A stretch of DNA of 64,000 nucleotides from Ostrinia nubilalis (Eukaryota > Arthropoda > Insecta > Lepidoptera > Crambidae). The notes beneath the pieces were generated by a model. It had not been told where the DNA came from. It made no database searches and was given only the letters and a program-made list of their open reading frames with translations. Shown piece after piece: positions 1 to 10,651 of this stretch. Position numbers and translations under genes: made by a program. Numbering within the stretch: position 1 is the first letter of the stretch; each line of letters begins with the position of its first letter. The stretch covers positions 1,922,001-1,986,000 of the forward strand of contig NC_087118.1 in the NCBI RefSeq assembly GCF_963855985.1. Direction: 5' to 3'.

Positions 1-786
1 ATTACAAGTTTTTCTCTAAAACTGATAGTTTGGCTAGAAAAAAAAAATTCTATCCACGCAGTACGCCGGCAGCGTTCGGATCGGATATAGTGACGTCATC
101 GTCCCCGCGCCGGGCGGTCAGTGAACTTTTTTAGTAATTTGGCCATAACTTCGACAATTTTTGTCGTAGAACAAAAATTTTTGGGCTGTGTATTAAGGAT
201 TTCTTTCTTAGCCCTATAAATCTGCATTCACAGCTAAAAATCGAAATGATCCTCATCAAATTTTGCAATTGATAAACAAAGTAGAAGTAAACAAAATAAA
301 CGAGAAATTGTCGCAAATTTTACTTATTTCGGTACACGTGCGAACAGCATCTAGGCGTTCGTGCGTATGGCGCACGGCTGCCGCTCGCTGTGCCGCGATA
401 CCCCTTCCCTTGACCAACCGCCTGCCTTCGCGCCCGCGGGCGGCTAGTGCTTGCGCGTTCGTTCGTTACTCCCCCCGTCCCGCTTCGCCAGTAGGAAGCA
501 AGCTGTCTGATAATCATCGACAACAATAGGAAATTACAATTAATGTCTTTGAATATATTTATAAGTACTAAGTATAACACAGCAGTTAGGACGCATTTAG
601 GTTATATACAGAATTACATTCACCAAAATATTTAGATTGAATGACGATTGTGTTGGTCTTGGTTTGGTTTAACTAGTTACTGTGCCTAAAAATTTTAAAA
701 GGTTTCAAGTTTTTCTGTTAGGTTACCTTAAGCTATTGTTTCATACCAAAATTCAAGATTCAATGTCAGCGGGAAGTAGTCTTTAA
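1..786. other. No gene recognised
   Basis: No convincing coding region. It holds a GC-rich island at about 322-500 inside AT-rich DNA; the open frames across it on both strands are low-complexity Arg/Ala/Pro shadows with no family features. It may be more repeat sequence joined to the moth repeat that starts near 787. Confidence 0.4.
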
Positions 787-2789
787 GTTTTGATTCCGTT
801 GCGAGTAGGTGCGAATTTCAAAATATGCGGTATGATTATAGGTAGGTACCTACCTCAGCGTTTTGAATTTTTGCGTTGATTTAGAATTTTTCACAGTTTA
901 GAGGCAATTAGATTTAAGAAGTGTTTGATATGAATTTCAACTTTAATATCTCTACGCGTTCATGTGAAAAAGGGTAGGTAGTAAGTTTATAATTATTTAA
1001 AAAAAAAATTATGTCATGTAAGCAAAAATAATATTTTAATATTTTATGTAACTTTAAATTTATCATTTTCGCAATTTTTCCTTCATCTGTACTATATAAC
1101 GTTGCTTCGTGCCGAATTTCAAGATTCTGAGTTCACGGGAAGTACCTTGTAGGTTTTGATTCCCTAGCGTGTGACGGAAATTCGTCTAAGGTGTCGCACT
1201 ATGTGACGAAAGGCCGATCTAGATGGACAATATTATTTGACAATATTAATTAGCTTTAAAGGCGGTATCTATTGATGATTTGACTATATATAGCAAAAAC
1301 AGTCATAATTGCATTCAGTTTTGGTACCTTTAACGCTATAATACATAAACCAGTATACGTTGATACACGGTTATAAAGAATTACTACCTAATAGGAGGTC
1401 AGCTTAAAATGGACATGTTTCTAAGAAGAAAAACAAAGCTGAATTCTTTATGGCAATTGAAAATAAATAAAAAGGATGAGTGAATAAAAATATAGAATGC
1501 CATGCCAACCACTTTCCAGCCAATTGTTACAACAAATTCGGGAAATGTTCATTTCAATATTTCATAACTCCTCCGTTACCTCGTAAGTTTCGTATTTTAT
1601 CGAAATATTCATTCCGCTTATTTTTTTCATTTTTGGGATATTTTATCCATTGTTCGTAGAACTCCCTTCGGGATATAAATATTACGTATTCTGAAAAAAA
1701 AAAGAACGAAAAAAAAATTTTGGCATCAGCTTTACTAAAAAAATTGACAAGGTTCCGCACCAGTCCGCACTTTCTAATTTACTTTGAGCAATACAATATG
1801 GATGAGACTACAACATATATAAGTTGCAGCCATGGTACAACAAAGTACATGTAGTTTCTGGTCCAACAAACACAAAGTTCGCATTAAAAATGTAATATCC
1901 ATCACATTCGACAGCTATGTTTTCGGCAACTGTAAAGTTATTTGCAATGTGAATGAATAAAAATGGTAGTTCTTACCATCAACTTCACGATCCATCAATT
2001 ACTTTAGCACAATTAATTTTATAAACACTTTAAAATAGCGACAGACCAAATGCAGAAAAGTGAATGATTTCTTCATGAATTCCACCCGTAATGACACTTC
2101 AAAAATATTTATTAATTTATTGGAGGGTACTTGCACAAAATTATCACCAGAATCGTGACCTCCAGATTGTCGGCTATCGATTTTGCTAGTATTATTGGAG
2201 ATTTGAGTTAACCCTTTTTGTCCATCTAGATCGGCCTTTCGTCACATAGTGTGTCGGTATAAACTGCTGTATCTTTTGATCGCGTTAACTTAGAAGTTTG
2301 ATTTTTTCAATGCTTAAAGGGACAATAGACCTAGGTATTTGGTATAAATTTCAATTTGATACCTTTATTCGTTCGTAAGAAATAAGGTACCTATTAAGTT
2401 TCATTTTATTAAAATATTTTTATTATAATATAACTAAAAAAATGTGATTTTCGAAATTTTTCCTATATTTGCATTATATGACAATGCTTCATGCCAAATT
2501 TCAAGATTCTGAGTTTACGGGAAGTATCCTGTAGGTTTTGATTCCTTTGCGAGTGTCGAAAATTTGTTGAAAATATCGACATAATCGGCTGTATCTTTTG
2601 ATTGGCTTGGCTTAGAAGTTTGATATTTTCACAGCTTAAAGGGACAATAGACCTGAGTATTTCATGTGAATTTCAGCTTGATACGTCCACGCGTTCTTGA
2701 GATAAAGGGTCTTGACAGACAGACAGACGGACAACAAAGTGATCCTATAAGGGTTCCATTTTTTCCTTTTGAGGTACGGAACCCTAAAA
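787..2789 (+). repeat. Lepidopteran interspersed repeat, copy 1, split by an insertion
   Basis: Sequence from TTGATTCCGTTGCGAGTAG to GGTACGGAACCCTAAAA recurs near the other end of the window (62250-63216) in the same orientation with few differences. This copy is broken at 1197-2251 by a transposon; the other copy shows the uninterrupted site. The tail (GACAGACAGACGGACAAC..., then AAGGGTTCC and GGTACGGAACCC) is of a type that is very common in moth genomes. No open reading frame belongs to it. Confidence 0.75.
1197..2251. mobile_element. Transib-like non-autonomous DNA transposon
   Basis: It begins CACTATGTGACGAAAGGCC and ends with the inverse, giving terminal inverted repeats of about 34 bp. 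TGTCG is directly repeated at 1192-1196 and 2252-2256, and the paralogous repeat at 62.68 kb has a single TGTCG, i.e. the empty site. CACWATG termini with a 5-bp GC-rich target duplication are the Transib signature (family knowledge). No transposase frame is visible in the 1,055 bp, so it depends on a transposase in trans. Confidence 0.75.
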
Positions 2790-3240
2790 AAGTAAAAATA
2801 GGGTTCGGCTCGGAAAATAGCCCAGATTAAGGGAAAAATGCAAAATTTTGGAAATCCAAGATGGCCGCCAAGCAGTCACCCATTTTCCTAATGGAAATAA
2901 ATTCTCCATACAAATTGTATGCAGGGGGGCTTAGTTAACGTAGAAAAAGGCGAGGCCGAAGGCCGAGCGATAGTTTAAAGCCCGTGAGTTGCCATAGATT
3001 TATTTTTTTTGCGTCAAAAAAGCACTAGAGCCCAGTAAAAATCAAAAAGGCAAGGCCGAAGGCCGAGCGATGGTTCAAATCTCAACAGTCGCCATAGATT
3101 AACCTGTGTTGCGTCAAAAAAGCACAAGAGCACAGTGACAAACGGAAACCACCCCGTGTAATTTTTGCGAGGCCGCAGGCCGAGCGCCAGCATCGCAGAT
3201 CTAGCTTTTGTAGCCCGCGTAGCGGGCGACCAAAGCTAGT
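2790..3240. repeat. Moth repeat with two tandem GGCCGAAGGCCGAGCG units
   Basis: Two diverged units of about 118 bp (about 2950-3065 and 3045-3140) share GAGGCCGAAGGCCGAGCGA, a block ending GCCATAGATT, and GCGTCAAAAAAGCAC. A third GAGGCCGCAGGCCGAGCG motif lies near 3170. No open frame of note. Confidence 0.5.
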
Positions 3241-3763
3241 CTTTAATACAGTGTGAGTCACGTTAAAGTGTACATATGAAAATAGATGAAACTAGACCTA
3301 TTTTTATCGACAAAAAAGAGGTCAAAATTTTTTTGAGATTTTTTTTAAATTTTTTATAGATTTTTTTTTCTTCCAATTACTTATTGTAAAGAAAACGTAA
3401 TAACTTTTAAACTAAGCGGTATATCCTGATAAAATAAAAACAGTAATAATGCTAAATAACAGGCGATACTAAAAAAATACATAAAATACACAATGAATGC
3501 CAAGAAATAATTTATTATTATTATAATTTAAAATAATACTATGAACATTACGAATACTTGATAATATCATGTTTACGATAGTTAAATAAATAAAATGGTA
3601 AATGTGTCAGAAATTAAATATGAAATGCATCAAATTGTGTCTACTAATCTGTAGAATCTATCATTATTTTATCATGGTAAACAAGGTTATTGAAAATTTT
3701 ACAAAACTGAAATGACATATTTTGTAGTATGTGTGTTTTATAAATAAAACAGTAAATAATTTT
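3241..3763. other. AT-rich spacer, no gene seen
   Basis: Very AT-rich with many stops in all frames. It directly precedes the left end of the DIRS element. Nothing recognisable. Confidence 0.5.
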
Positions 3764-3922
3764 ATTATGCTCGTTGTTGTCTCGTCCTCGATGATGAAAG
3801 ATAACTAGTGTAGTCCCGGCTTACATCCTCTGGCGTCACACAATTTTAAAGCTAAAATAAAATATTTCTGAACGCAGTCGTACCTAGGTCCCACCACGCC
3901 ATCTATACCTGTCAACTCATTC
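3764..3922 (+). repeat. Left inverted terminal repeat of the DIRS element
   Basis: The stretch from ATTATGCTCGTTGTTGTCTC to CCTGTCAACTCATTC is found reverse-complemented at 8523-8671. The match is close throughout, except for a few bases near TCGTCCTCGATGATG (left) versus TCGTCCGAAGATGATG (right arm reversed). Confidence 0.8.
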
Positions 3923-4006
3923 GGTTTTCCGTGTTTAATGGCGTCACGTTTGCGGTCGTGAAAAATTTGTTATTTATAGTGTTTTTTGTACTGAATATTC
4001 GAAATA

Positions 4007-4978
4007 ATGGAAATAAAAAGGAAAGGAGAACATAAACTTCCTCTACTGAAAAAGATTCGACGGTTGGAAAAGAAAATAATCAGTTTACCGGAATCCGATG
4101 ACGAAGGTGAGGTTATGAAAAAATGAAGAATCTGTTCGAGGCTCTGGTTTATTGGTAATAAACTTACTTATAGCAACCATGGGGGTGTTCTGTGGGAACA
4201 CACGAGGTTGGCGATATAAGTAGAGCACTTTTTTTGCGGCGATGTACGCATTTGTTGCATGACGCAATATGGCGGCAAGGCACGCTACGACAAAACAATA
4301 CTTGTCTATTTATGCAACCACTGGGGTGTTCTGTGGGAACACACACGGTTGGCAATAATTACCAAGGGCATTCTTCGGGAATGCACACAACTTTTATGCA
4401 TGACAAGCTATGCAACTATGTTTTCTATGACGGACGCACACGTTGTCGGCAAACCTCGATGCATCCGGAGGGAATGCATGTAAATTTCGCGGTACAATGC
4501 AGCACAGTACCGGGAGCTTCCATTCAATAGTGTTTCTTTTACAGTTAAGGAGATTGAAGGTGAAATTGAAAGTGAAAATGAGAATGATCATCCTGAAACA
4601 GAATTCCTTGAGGATCTTATCCTTGACGAGGATTACAACAAAAAGGAGGAATTAGGGGATGAAGTACTGAATATACTAGGAGTGGCTCCCGCTCCAACCC
4701 CTAAGAATGCACTTCTGCTCAAACAAATTGCTGAGAGATGGTGCGAGATCCTGGAGAAAGGACTGAAAAAAGATGAAAAAGAAACAGTTACAAAAGACAA
4801 TCCAGCCTTCCAGAATGTACTCAAGATGTGTGCTCAAAAACATAATAAGGAAGTTGCCGCTGCTCTAAATGACAGGGCTAAGAGAAGGGATCAAGTAATT
4901 GAAACCCGACAGAAACAAATGTCCACAGCCTTGGCCTGTGTAGGCCATGCTGTACAGATGTGTATCGGAGATCATTAA
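4007..4978 (+). pseudogene. DIRS gag-like protein remains
   Basis: An ATG at 4007 opens a 39-codon basic frame. After an unrelated-looking stretch (about 4130-4540) an acidic Glu/Asp-rich segment follows and then 4682-4978 (ending MCIGDH), which contains QIAERWCEILEKGLKKDEKE, the kind of RW..IL..GL block found in DIRS Gag proteins. The stretch in between holds two similar copies of GGGGTGTTCTGTGGGAACAC 143 bp apart. Gag would package the element RNA. Interrupted, so probably non-functional. Confidence 0.6.
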
Positions 4979-5592
4979 CAAATAAAACTGTATTAAGAAG
5001 CTGAATGAAGCGGGTTAGCAGCTAAGTTTTTCTATATGTTCCGGAAACCAATTGATGTAGAAACTTGGCACTCTCAACAATAAAAAATAACAATCTAAGG
5101 ACTCATTACTTGAAACTGAGAATGGAGATTATTTGTTTGGTAATAATCTGATTGAAAAAATAAAAACTGCAAGGGCAGTTCAATAATCATGAAAGGAATT
5201 ATTAAAGGTGATAGTGAATGAGAAAAAGAAGAACTTCATAAGGTGACCTGAAATCAGTGCTAAGAACGAGAACAATCGTGCTTCAAACTGGTGGGGCCCT
5301 CCTCGGATGTGATCACAGAGGTTCCAGAGGTCAGGCGGGCCGACATACAATCGTCAAAACCAGCCAGCAAGGAGACGAGAGTAAAAATAATGCTAAGGTA
5401 GGCAGAATCAGGTTTTATTCTTAACAATTGGAAGCAAATCACTAGTGATCCTGTGATATTATATTGTGTCCAGGGTTATAAATAATTACCTCAACAGGGG
5501 TCTCTACCCCTAAACAATAATTTGCTATTGGTAAACCAACGGCAGATTAAATTAAAATTTAAATTGTTACTCAGTACTAATGCCATTGAAAC

Positions 5593-5805
5593 ATGATGGT
5601 TACAAGTGATCGATTCTGTTCTCCAGTCTTTGTTATAAGAAACCAAATGGTACCTATGTTTCATTTTGAATTTGAAAAACTTAACACTTTTGTGAATACT
5701 GAACATTTTAAACTAGAGGATTATCGCACAGTATGTAAGCTTATACAGAATAATTATTACCTATTTAGTAACTTTAGATCACAAAGATGCATAATATTAC
5801 CTGAC
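5593..5805 (+). pseudogene. DIRS reverse transcriptase fragment
   Basis: The translation includes SPVFVIRNQM, then FEFEKLNTFVNTEHFKLEDY and RTVCKLIQNNYYL, the conserved N-terminal RT fingers of DIRS elements (LN.FV.TEHFK.ED). The frame is lost before the palm domain and I see no Y.DD motif downstream. Only a remnant of the enzyme that copied the element RNA. Confidence 0.75.
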
Positions 5806-6419
5806 TAATATAAATGACTGTTGTTAAAAAGTATTTAGGTAAAGTATTTATTTATTTTTATGAAGGAAAACATTACTAGGTAAATGTTGTTGGACTTTAG
5901 AAAATTACAGCAAATTACAGCTGCTCTATGAGAGAAAAGTTGCATTTCAATTATTTATAATTGACAATTATCTGGGTATCGGTAAAGACTATATTATGTT
6001 TTAATAATATGAACATGATTTTAGATCTTATCCACATAAAGTTTTATTGTTAACAAAGAAAAGTGTGATCTGATTCTCAAACAGTAACGTTAACTTCAGT
6101 AAGGCTTCTTTAATACAGTACAAATGACATTAATGTATATTATCTAACTAAAAGAAAGTAAATTCTTTAAATTGATTAAAGAGTTATAGTCAAAGGTGAT
6201 GTTCACAATAAGTTCATGTGCCAAGTAAGCTTGAAGCTATATGTCTAGCCATAAAATATGGTATTTTATACACCAAATAATTAACTAAAATTTCTTGCAG
6301 TTAAAAAGTTTAATGATAAAAATGGATACAAAATTTCTTTTAACAATCAATGTAGAGAGGCGGAGCAATAGTGTAAATGAATCTAAGAATACTATTAGAA
6401 AAAATACTTAAATATCCGA

Positions 6420-6580
6420 GATATTTAGTGATGCTTCTATGACAGTATGGGGAGCTTCATGTGGTACAAGTCTTACAGGCATAGTATGGTCAGAGGACAA
6501 ACTAGGCTCTCATATAAATGCTCTTGAGTTAAAAGCTGCCTGCATCAAAGTTAACAAAATACCAAATACTTCTTAGAATA
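6420..6580 (+). pseudogene. DIRS RNase H fragment
   Basis: It reads IFSDASMTVWGASCG, then IVWSEDKLGSHINALELKAA: the first catalytic Asp (SDAS..WGA) and the INALELKA helix with the catalytic Glu, both typical of DIRS/Ty3 RNase H. The frame breaks after KVNKIPNTS. Further downstream (about 6800-6900) a piece reading PSIDLFATKTNKKCHCFVSP matches the linker that precedes the recombinase in DIRS elements. Confidence 0.7.
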
Positions 6581-7110
6581 GACAATGTTACTGCTATCCA
6601 TATGTATAAACAGACTAGGTGGTATTCAATATCTACATTTACATAGCCTTGCAAAACAAATATGGCAATGGTGTGAATTAAGAGATATTTATAATCAGTT
6701 TATGTACATAAACACCAAAATTAATGTAAGTGCAGTTTTTTGAATCAAGGAAACCACCAGGTAACATAGAGTGGGAAATTAATTACATTTTGAACAAATA
6801 ACTTCAACCTTAGGAACACCATCCATAGATCTCTTCGCAACAAAGACTAACAAGAAATGTCATTGTTTTGTATCACCGCGTCCTGACCTGGATGCATTTG
6901 CAATTGATGCATTTACACTTTGTTGATATCAACTGAAGTTTCATATTAATTTCCAACATGATCCTTAAAACCGTGGAAAAAATAGTTTTCAGATAAAGGG
7001 CATAGGGGTAGTTCCATATTGGAACACCATATTATGTTCATGAGATAGCTAGTTCACAAACCATCAATTTTGAAACTTACTAAAGATTTACTTATATTAC
7101 AAAATTCCAA

Positions 7111-8040
7111 AGAACCACACCCTGTGCACAAGAACCTAGACTGATGGCAGGAGTATTATCAGGCAGGCCTTCATAAAATCTGGACTCAGTGAGATTATGA
7201 GATCCGAGATCATGTCAGTTTCTATATCTGTTAATACATTAAAACAATACCAACCATGTATTGTAGCATGGACTAAGTATGCACAAGAATTATGGCTATC
7301 AACAAATAAGCCAAGCTTTCCAGATGTCATTACTTATTTAACTAAAAAGTTTCATGAGGTATTGTCATAAGGTAGTTTGAATTATATTAGATCAGCATTG
7401 TCATTAATTTTATAGGTACTCACCTCGACGAAACAGATGAAAATATCAAAAGATTGTTTAAAGGATTCTTTAAGTTAAGACCTAGTGCTCCTAAATATAA
7501 TGATACATGGGATGTATCCACAGTTCTTAAGTATAGGTATTGAAATGGAATATAAAAATAGACTGCTATATTGTAATTTTAGCCACATGTGAATGCGAAC
7601 ATTAAATTTAATTGAAATAAACAACATAGTTATTAAGGATGATTGTGTAACAATTAAAATTGATAAATTAAATTAAAATTAATAAATTAATCAAGACCTC
7701 TGGTCAAGTCTGATACGTGTCAGTCATTTACATTACCTTTCTTTAGGGATAAAGTAGAGATGTCCTGCTCAAGCACTTAGTGATTAGTTTGGTGCAATAA
7801 AACATCTTAGAAAACCACACAAAAAGGTTTCCTCCAGCACAATCAGCTGTTGGATAGAGAAGTGCATGACAGAAAGTGGTATAGACACATCAATCTTTAC
7901 CATACATTCATAGCATTAGGCACGCTACAACATCTGCAATGTTTAAAAAAAAAAAAAAAAAAAAAAGTGATGATATTGATGTTATACGGAGAACAGCTGC
8001 TTGGTCTGGGGAATCCACAAACAGTATTTTGAAGGTATTA
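7111..8040 (+). pseudogene. DIRS tyrosine recombinase remains
   Basis: Successive frames give LKQYQPCIVAWTKYAQELW (N-terminal core-binding part), LFKGFFKLRPSAPKYNDTWD, and close to 8000 SDDIDVIRRTAAWSGESTN, which resembles the end of the catalytic domain. The HxxR catalytic region near 7905 is ruined by stops, and a poly-A run of 22 (about 7947-7968) interrupts the frame. Such recombinases integrate the circular DNA copy without a target duplication. Confidence 0.65.
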
Positions 8041-8303
8041 CAATAGACTCATTATAAATAATAGTTACTTTGCAGTGAACATTTTTAGAAATTAATAATT
8101 TTATATGAATGCTATTTAGCTCATAAGAAAAATATGTCTGATTAAGTAGTGATAAGGGTATAGTGATAATTAATGAAAGTTTGAATAAAACAATACTTTA
8201 TTTACTTGAACATATTTGTTTAATTTTACAATTTGAACATGTTTGTTTAATTTTACAATTTGAACATGTTTGTTTAATTTTACAACTTTTATCTTTGAAC
8301 ATC

Positions 8304-8441
8304 TACACTAGTTATCTTTCATCATCGAGGACGAGACAACAACGAGCATAATTAATAGTCAAACGAACTTACCTGTACGTGAAGTTCGACTGTAATTATG
8401 CGAAGTTGTTGTCTCGTCCGAAGATGATGAGTCCCACCCAA
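8304..8441 (+). repeat. Internal complementary region of the DIRS element
   Basis: Its first part (TCATCATCGAGGACGAGACA, on to GAGCATAAT) is the exact complement of the left end (from 3764); its second part (TTAATAGTCAAACGAACTTA, on to TCCGAAGATGATGA) is the complement of the right end (about 8649-8729). Joining the complements of both ends at one point is diagnostic of DIRS. Confidence 0.8.
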
Positions 8442-8522
8442 ACCCTTGGTTATTGTAATAATTAAGAGTAAGTAATTACAAAACGCCCCAGTTGTAAAAT
8501 TAAACCTAATTACTTTAAACTT

Positions 8523-8729
8523 GAATGAGTTGACAGGTATAGATGGCGTGGTGGGACCTAGGTACGACTGCGTTCAGAAATATTTTATTTTAGCTTTAAA
8601 ATTGTGTGACGCCAGAGGATGTAAGCCGGGACTACACTAGTTATCTTTCATCATCTTCGGACGAGACAACAACTTCGCATAATTACAGTCGAACTTCACG
8701 TACAGGTAAGTTCGTTTGACTATTAATTA
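8523..8729 (+). repeat. Right inverted terminal repeat of the DIRS element
   Basis: Reverse complement of 3764-3922, continuing outward by about 55 bp (TTCGCATAATTACAGTCGAA and on) that pairs with the second half of the internal complementary region. Confidence 0.8.
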
Positions 8730-9535
8730 TCAATTATTAACATTATAATTAATTTGACCCAACTACCTACTCAATGATATTATATAAAATTATAATATCA
8801 TTGCAACTACTATAATATGTAATACTTTAAGTACTTATAATATTTTATATTTTGTAGATCGTAAGTAAGAAAACTTTGAGATGTGTAATTTTTGTGTTGA
8901 TATTTGAACCTTTGAAACAATTATTTTTAAAGAAAATTTTGTAGAAAACTGTAAACTGTAAAACTATGTAAAGTAAAATTTGAATGAGAATTTAAAAAGT
9001 GATGTAAATTATTTTCACATACTTTGTGTATTTCTAACATTTACTTTAAATTTAAATATTGACTGTTTTGTTAATTTGGAAGTAATGAAATGTTTTACAA
9101 CATCTAAATATTTAATTAATACTGTAACATCATTAAAAATCTGTTTTTCTGTTTATGTTTGATAATCTAAAAATCATCCTATTCAAATATCAGTTTATGT
9201 GGAATTTTCTAAATTAGTCAACTCATTTATGTATTTCTTTTTCTCTAAAAATATGAATGTTTAAAAAAAAAAATTGTGGTCTGTATATTGTGTAAACTTT
9301 TGGACTTTTTTTATGTTCAATTACTTTTTACAATTATGGTTTGTAATGAAAATTATGATCATTTGAAATTAGATTTTTTTCTCGGATTTTAATGTATTTA
9401 ATGTATTTTGATATTTTGTTTTGAACTGTTGTAACTAAATTTAATATTTGACGTTGCTGCGTAAACTGACACACACAATATACTCGCATCGCACAGTATA
9501 AACTACTTCCATTGACAACTCCCGGTCCCCACATT
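8730..9535. other. AT-rich region, no gene seen
   Basis: AT-rich with short frames only. The 60-codon frame at 8980-9162 has a biased Asn/Phe/Leu composition and nothing recognisable. Confidence 0.5.
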
Positions 9536-9731
<196 letters not shown>

Positions 9732-9740
9732 AAAGTAACA

Positions 9741-9890
9741 ATCACCACTGTGGTCTAGTGGTAAGACCACCTATTTAGGACAGCCAATTCCTCGGTTTAG
9801 GATTCCAGGTGAAGCTCGCTGATCATCCGTCAGTTTCCATCAGGTCAGATGAAGGGCAAGAGCTTCCTCGTTGTGGATAAAAAAATGTTC
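9741..9890 (+). mobile_element. tRNA-derived SINE-like sequence
   Basis: TGGTCTAGTGG fits the pol III A box exactly and GGTTTAGGATTCC is a decayed B box 41 bp later. It is followed by GATCATCCGTCAGTTTCCAT and an A-rich end (GATAAAAAAA). Not a functional tRNA: there is no cloverleaf. Confidence 0.5.
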
Positions 9891-9982
9891 TGTTCAGTTA
9901 TTGTCTCTAAATGTGTTCTACGTAACGTAAACTTAGGGGATTGCAAACATTAACTTAACTGAGAGGGACGACAACAGACAGG

Positions 9983-10618
9983 TCTTTAAAAGGTTTTAAT
10001 ATTGTTCATCAAAATTTACAAGGCCTGGCTGGCAAAGAATTAGAATTAGAATTGTTTTTAAAAAAGTACAATGTCCACGTATTATGCATAACAGAACATT
10101 GGCTTAAAAAATATGAATTAATGTTTTATATAGGTAATTATAAAGTTTGCAGTTCGTTCACCAGGGAGTCGGCTATTAGAGGGGGGTCACTCATACTATT
10201 AAATAACCAATTTATATGCAAAGAAAGGAAAGATATTGTCTCACTCTCAGTCGAACGAACTATTGAGCTTGCGTGTGCAGAGCTAGAGCAGTATATAATT
10301 GTAAGTGTGTACAAGCCCCCATCTGCAAATTACCAATTATTCGAATCCACTATGGAGGAAGTCTTAAAAAAGGTATTTAAATCAAATAAGAAAGTGGTTG
10401 TATGTGGAGATTTTAATATAGATTTATTAGATAATACTCAATATAAAATAAGATTCTTAAACCTGTTTAAATCTTTTAACTTATTAAACCTCTTCAATGA
10501 GCCTACTAGAATCACTCCAACATCAGCTACTTGCTTAGATAATATTTTTTGTAACTGTAATATTCAAAGTAAATCAATAATATTTTTTATTTTTTTATTT
10601 AACAACTTAAAGACTTAA
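9983..10618 (+). pseudogene. LINE A endonuclease (APE type), broken
   Basis: The open frame runs from about 9983. It shows FNIVHQNLQGL (catalytic Asn region), CITEHWL (catalytic Glu), VYKPPSANY and VVVCGDFNIDLL (GDFN catalytic core), ending PTRITPTSATCLDNIF. This enzyme nicks target DNA to prime reverse transcription. After FCNCNI a frameshift near 10560 derails it; the expected SDH motif appears in another frame at about 10635 (SDHSGQLA). Confidence 0.8.
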
Positions 10619-10651
10619 CTTAATTGCCTTAGTTCAGATCATAGTGGACAA

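Larger units (their letters stand above)
3764..8729 (+). mobile_element. DIRS-type tyrosine-recombinase retrotransposon, coding regions decayed
   Basis: In order it shows an inverted terminal repeat, gag remains, reverse transcriptase remains, RNase H remains, tyrosine recombinase remains, an internal complementary region and the opposite terminal repeat. This order and the inverted rather than direct terminal repeats are the DIRS1 hallmark (family knowledge). The internal complementary region matches the outer ends of both terminal repeats, as needed to template a circular intermediate. All reading frames contain stops or frameshifts, so this copy is dead although its structural parts are all still present. 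Confidence 0.8.
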
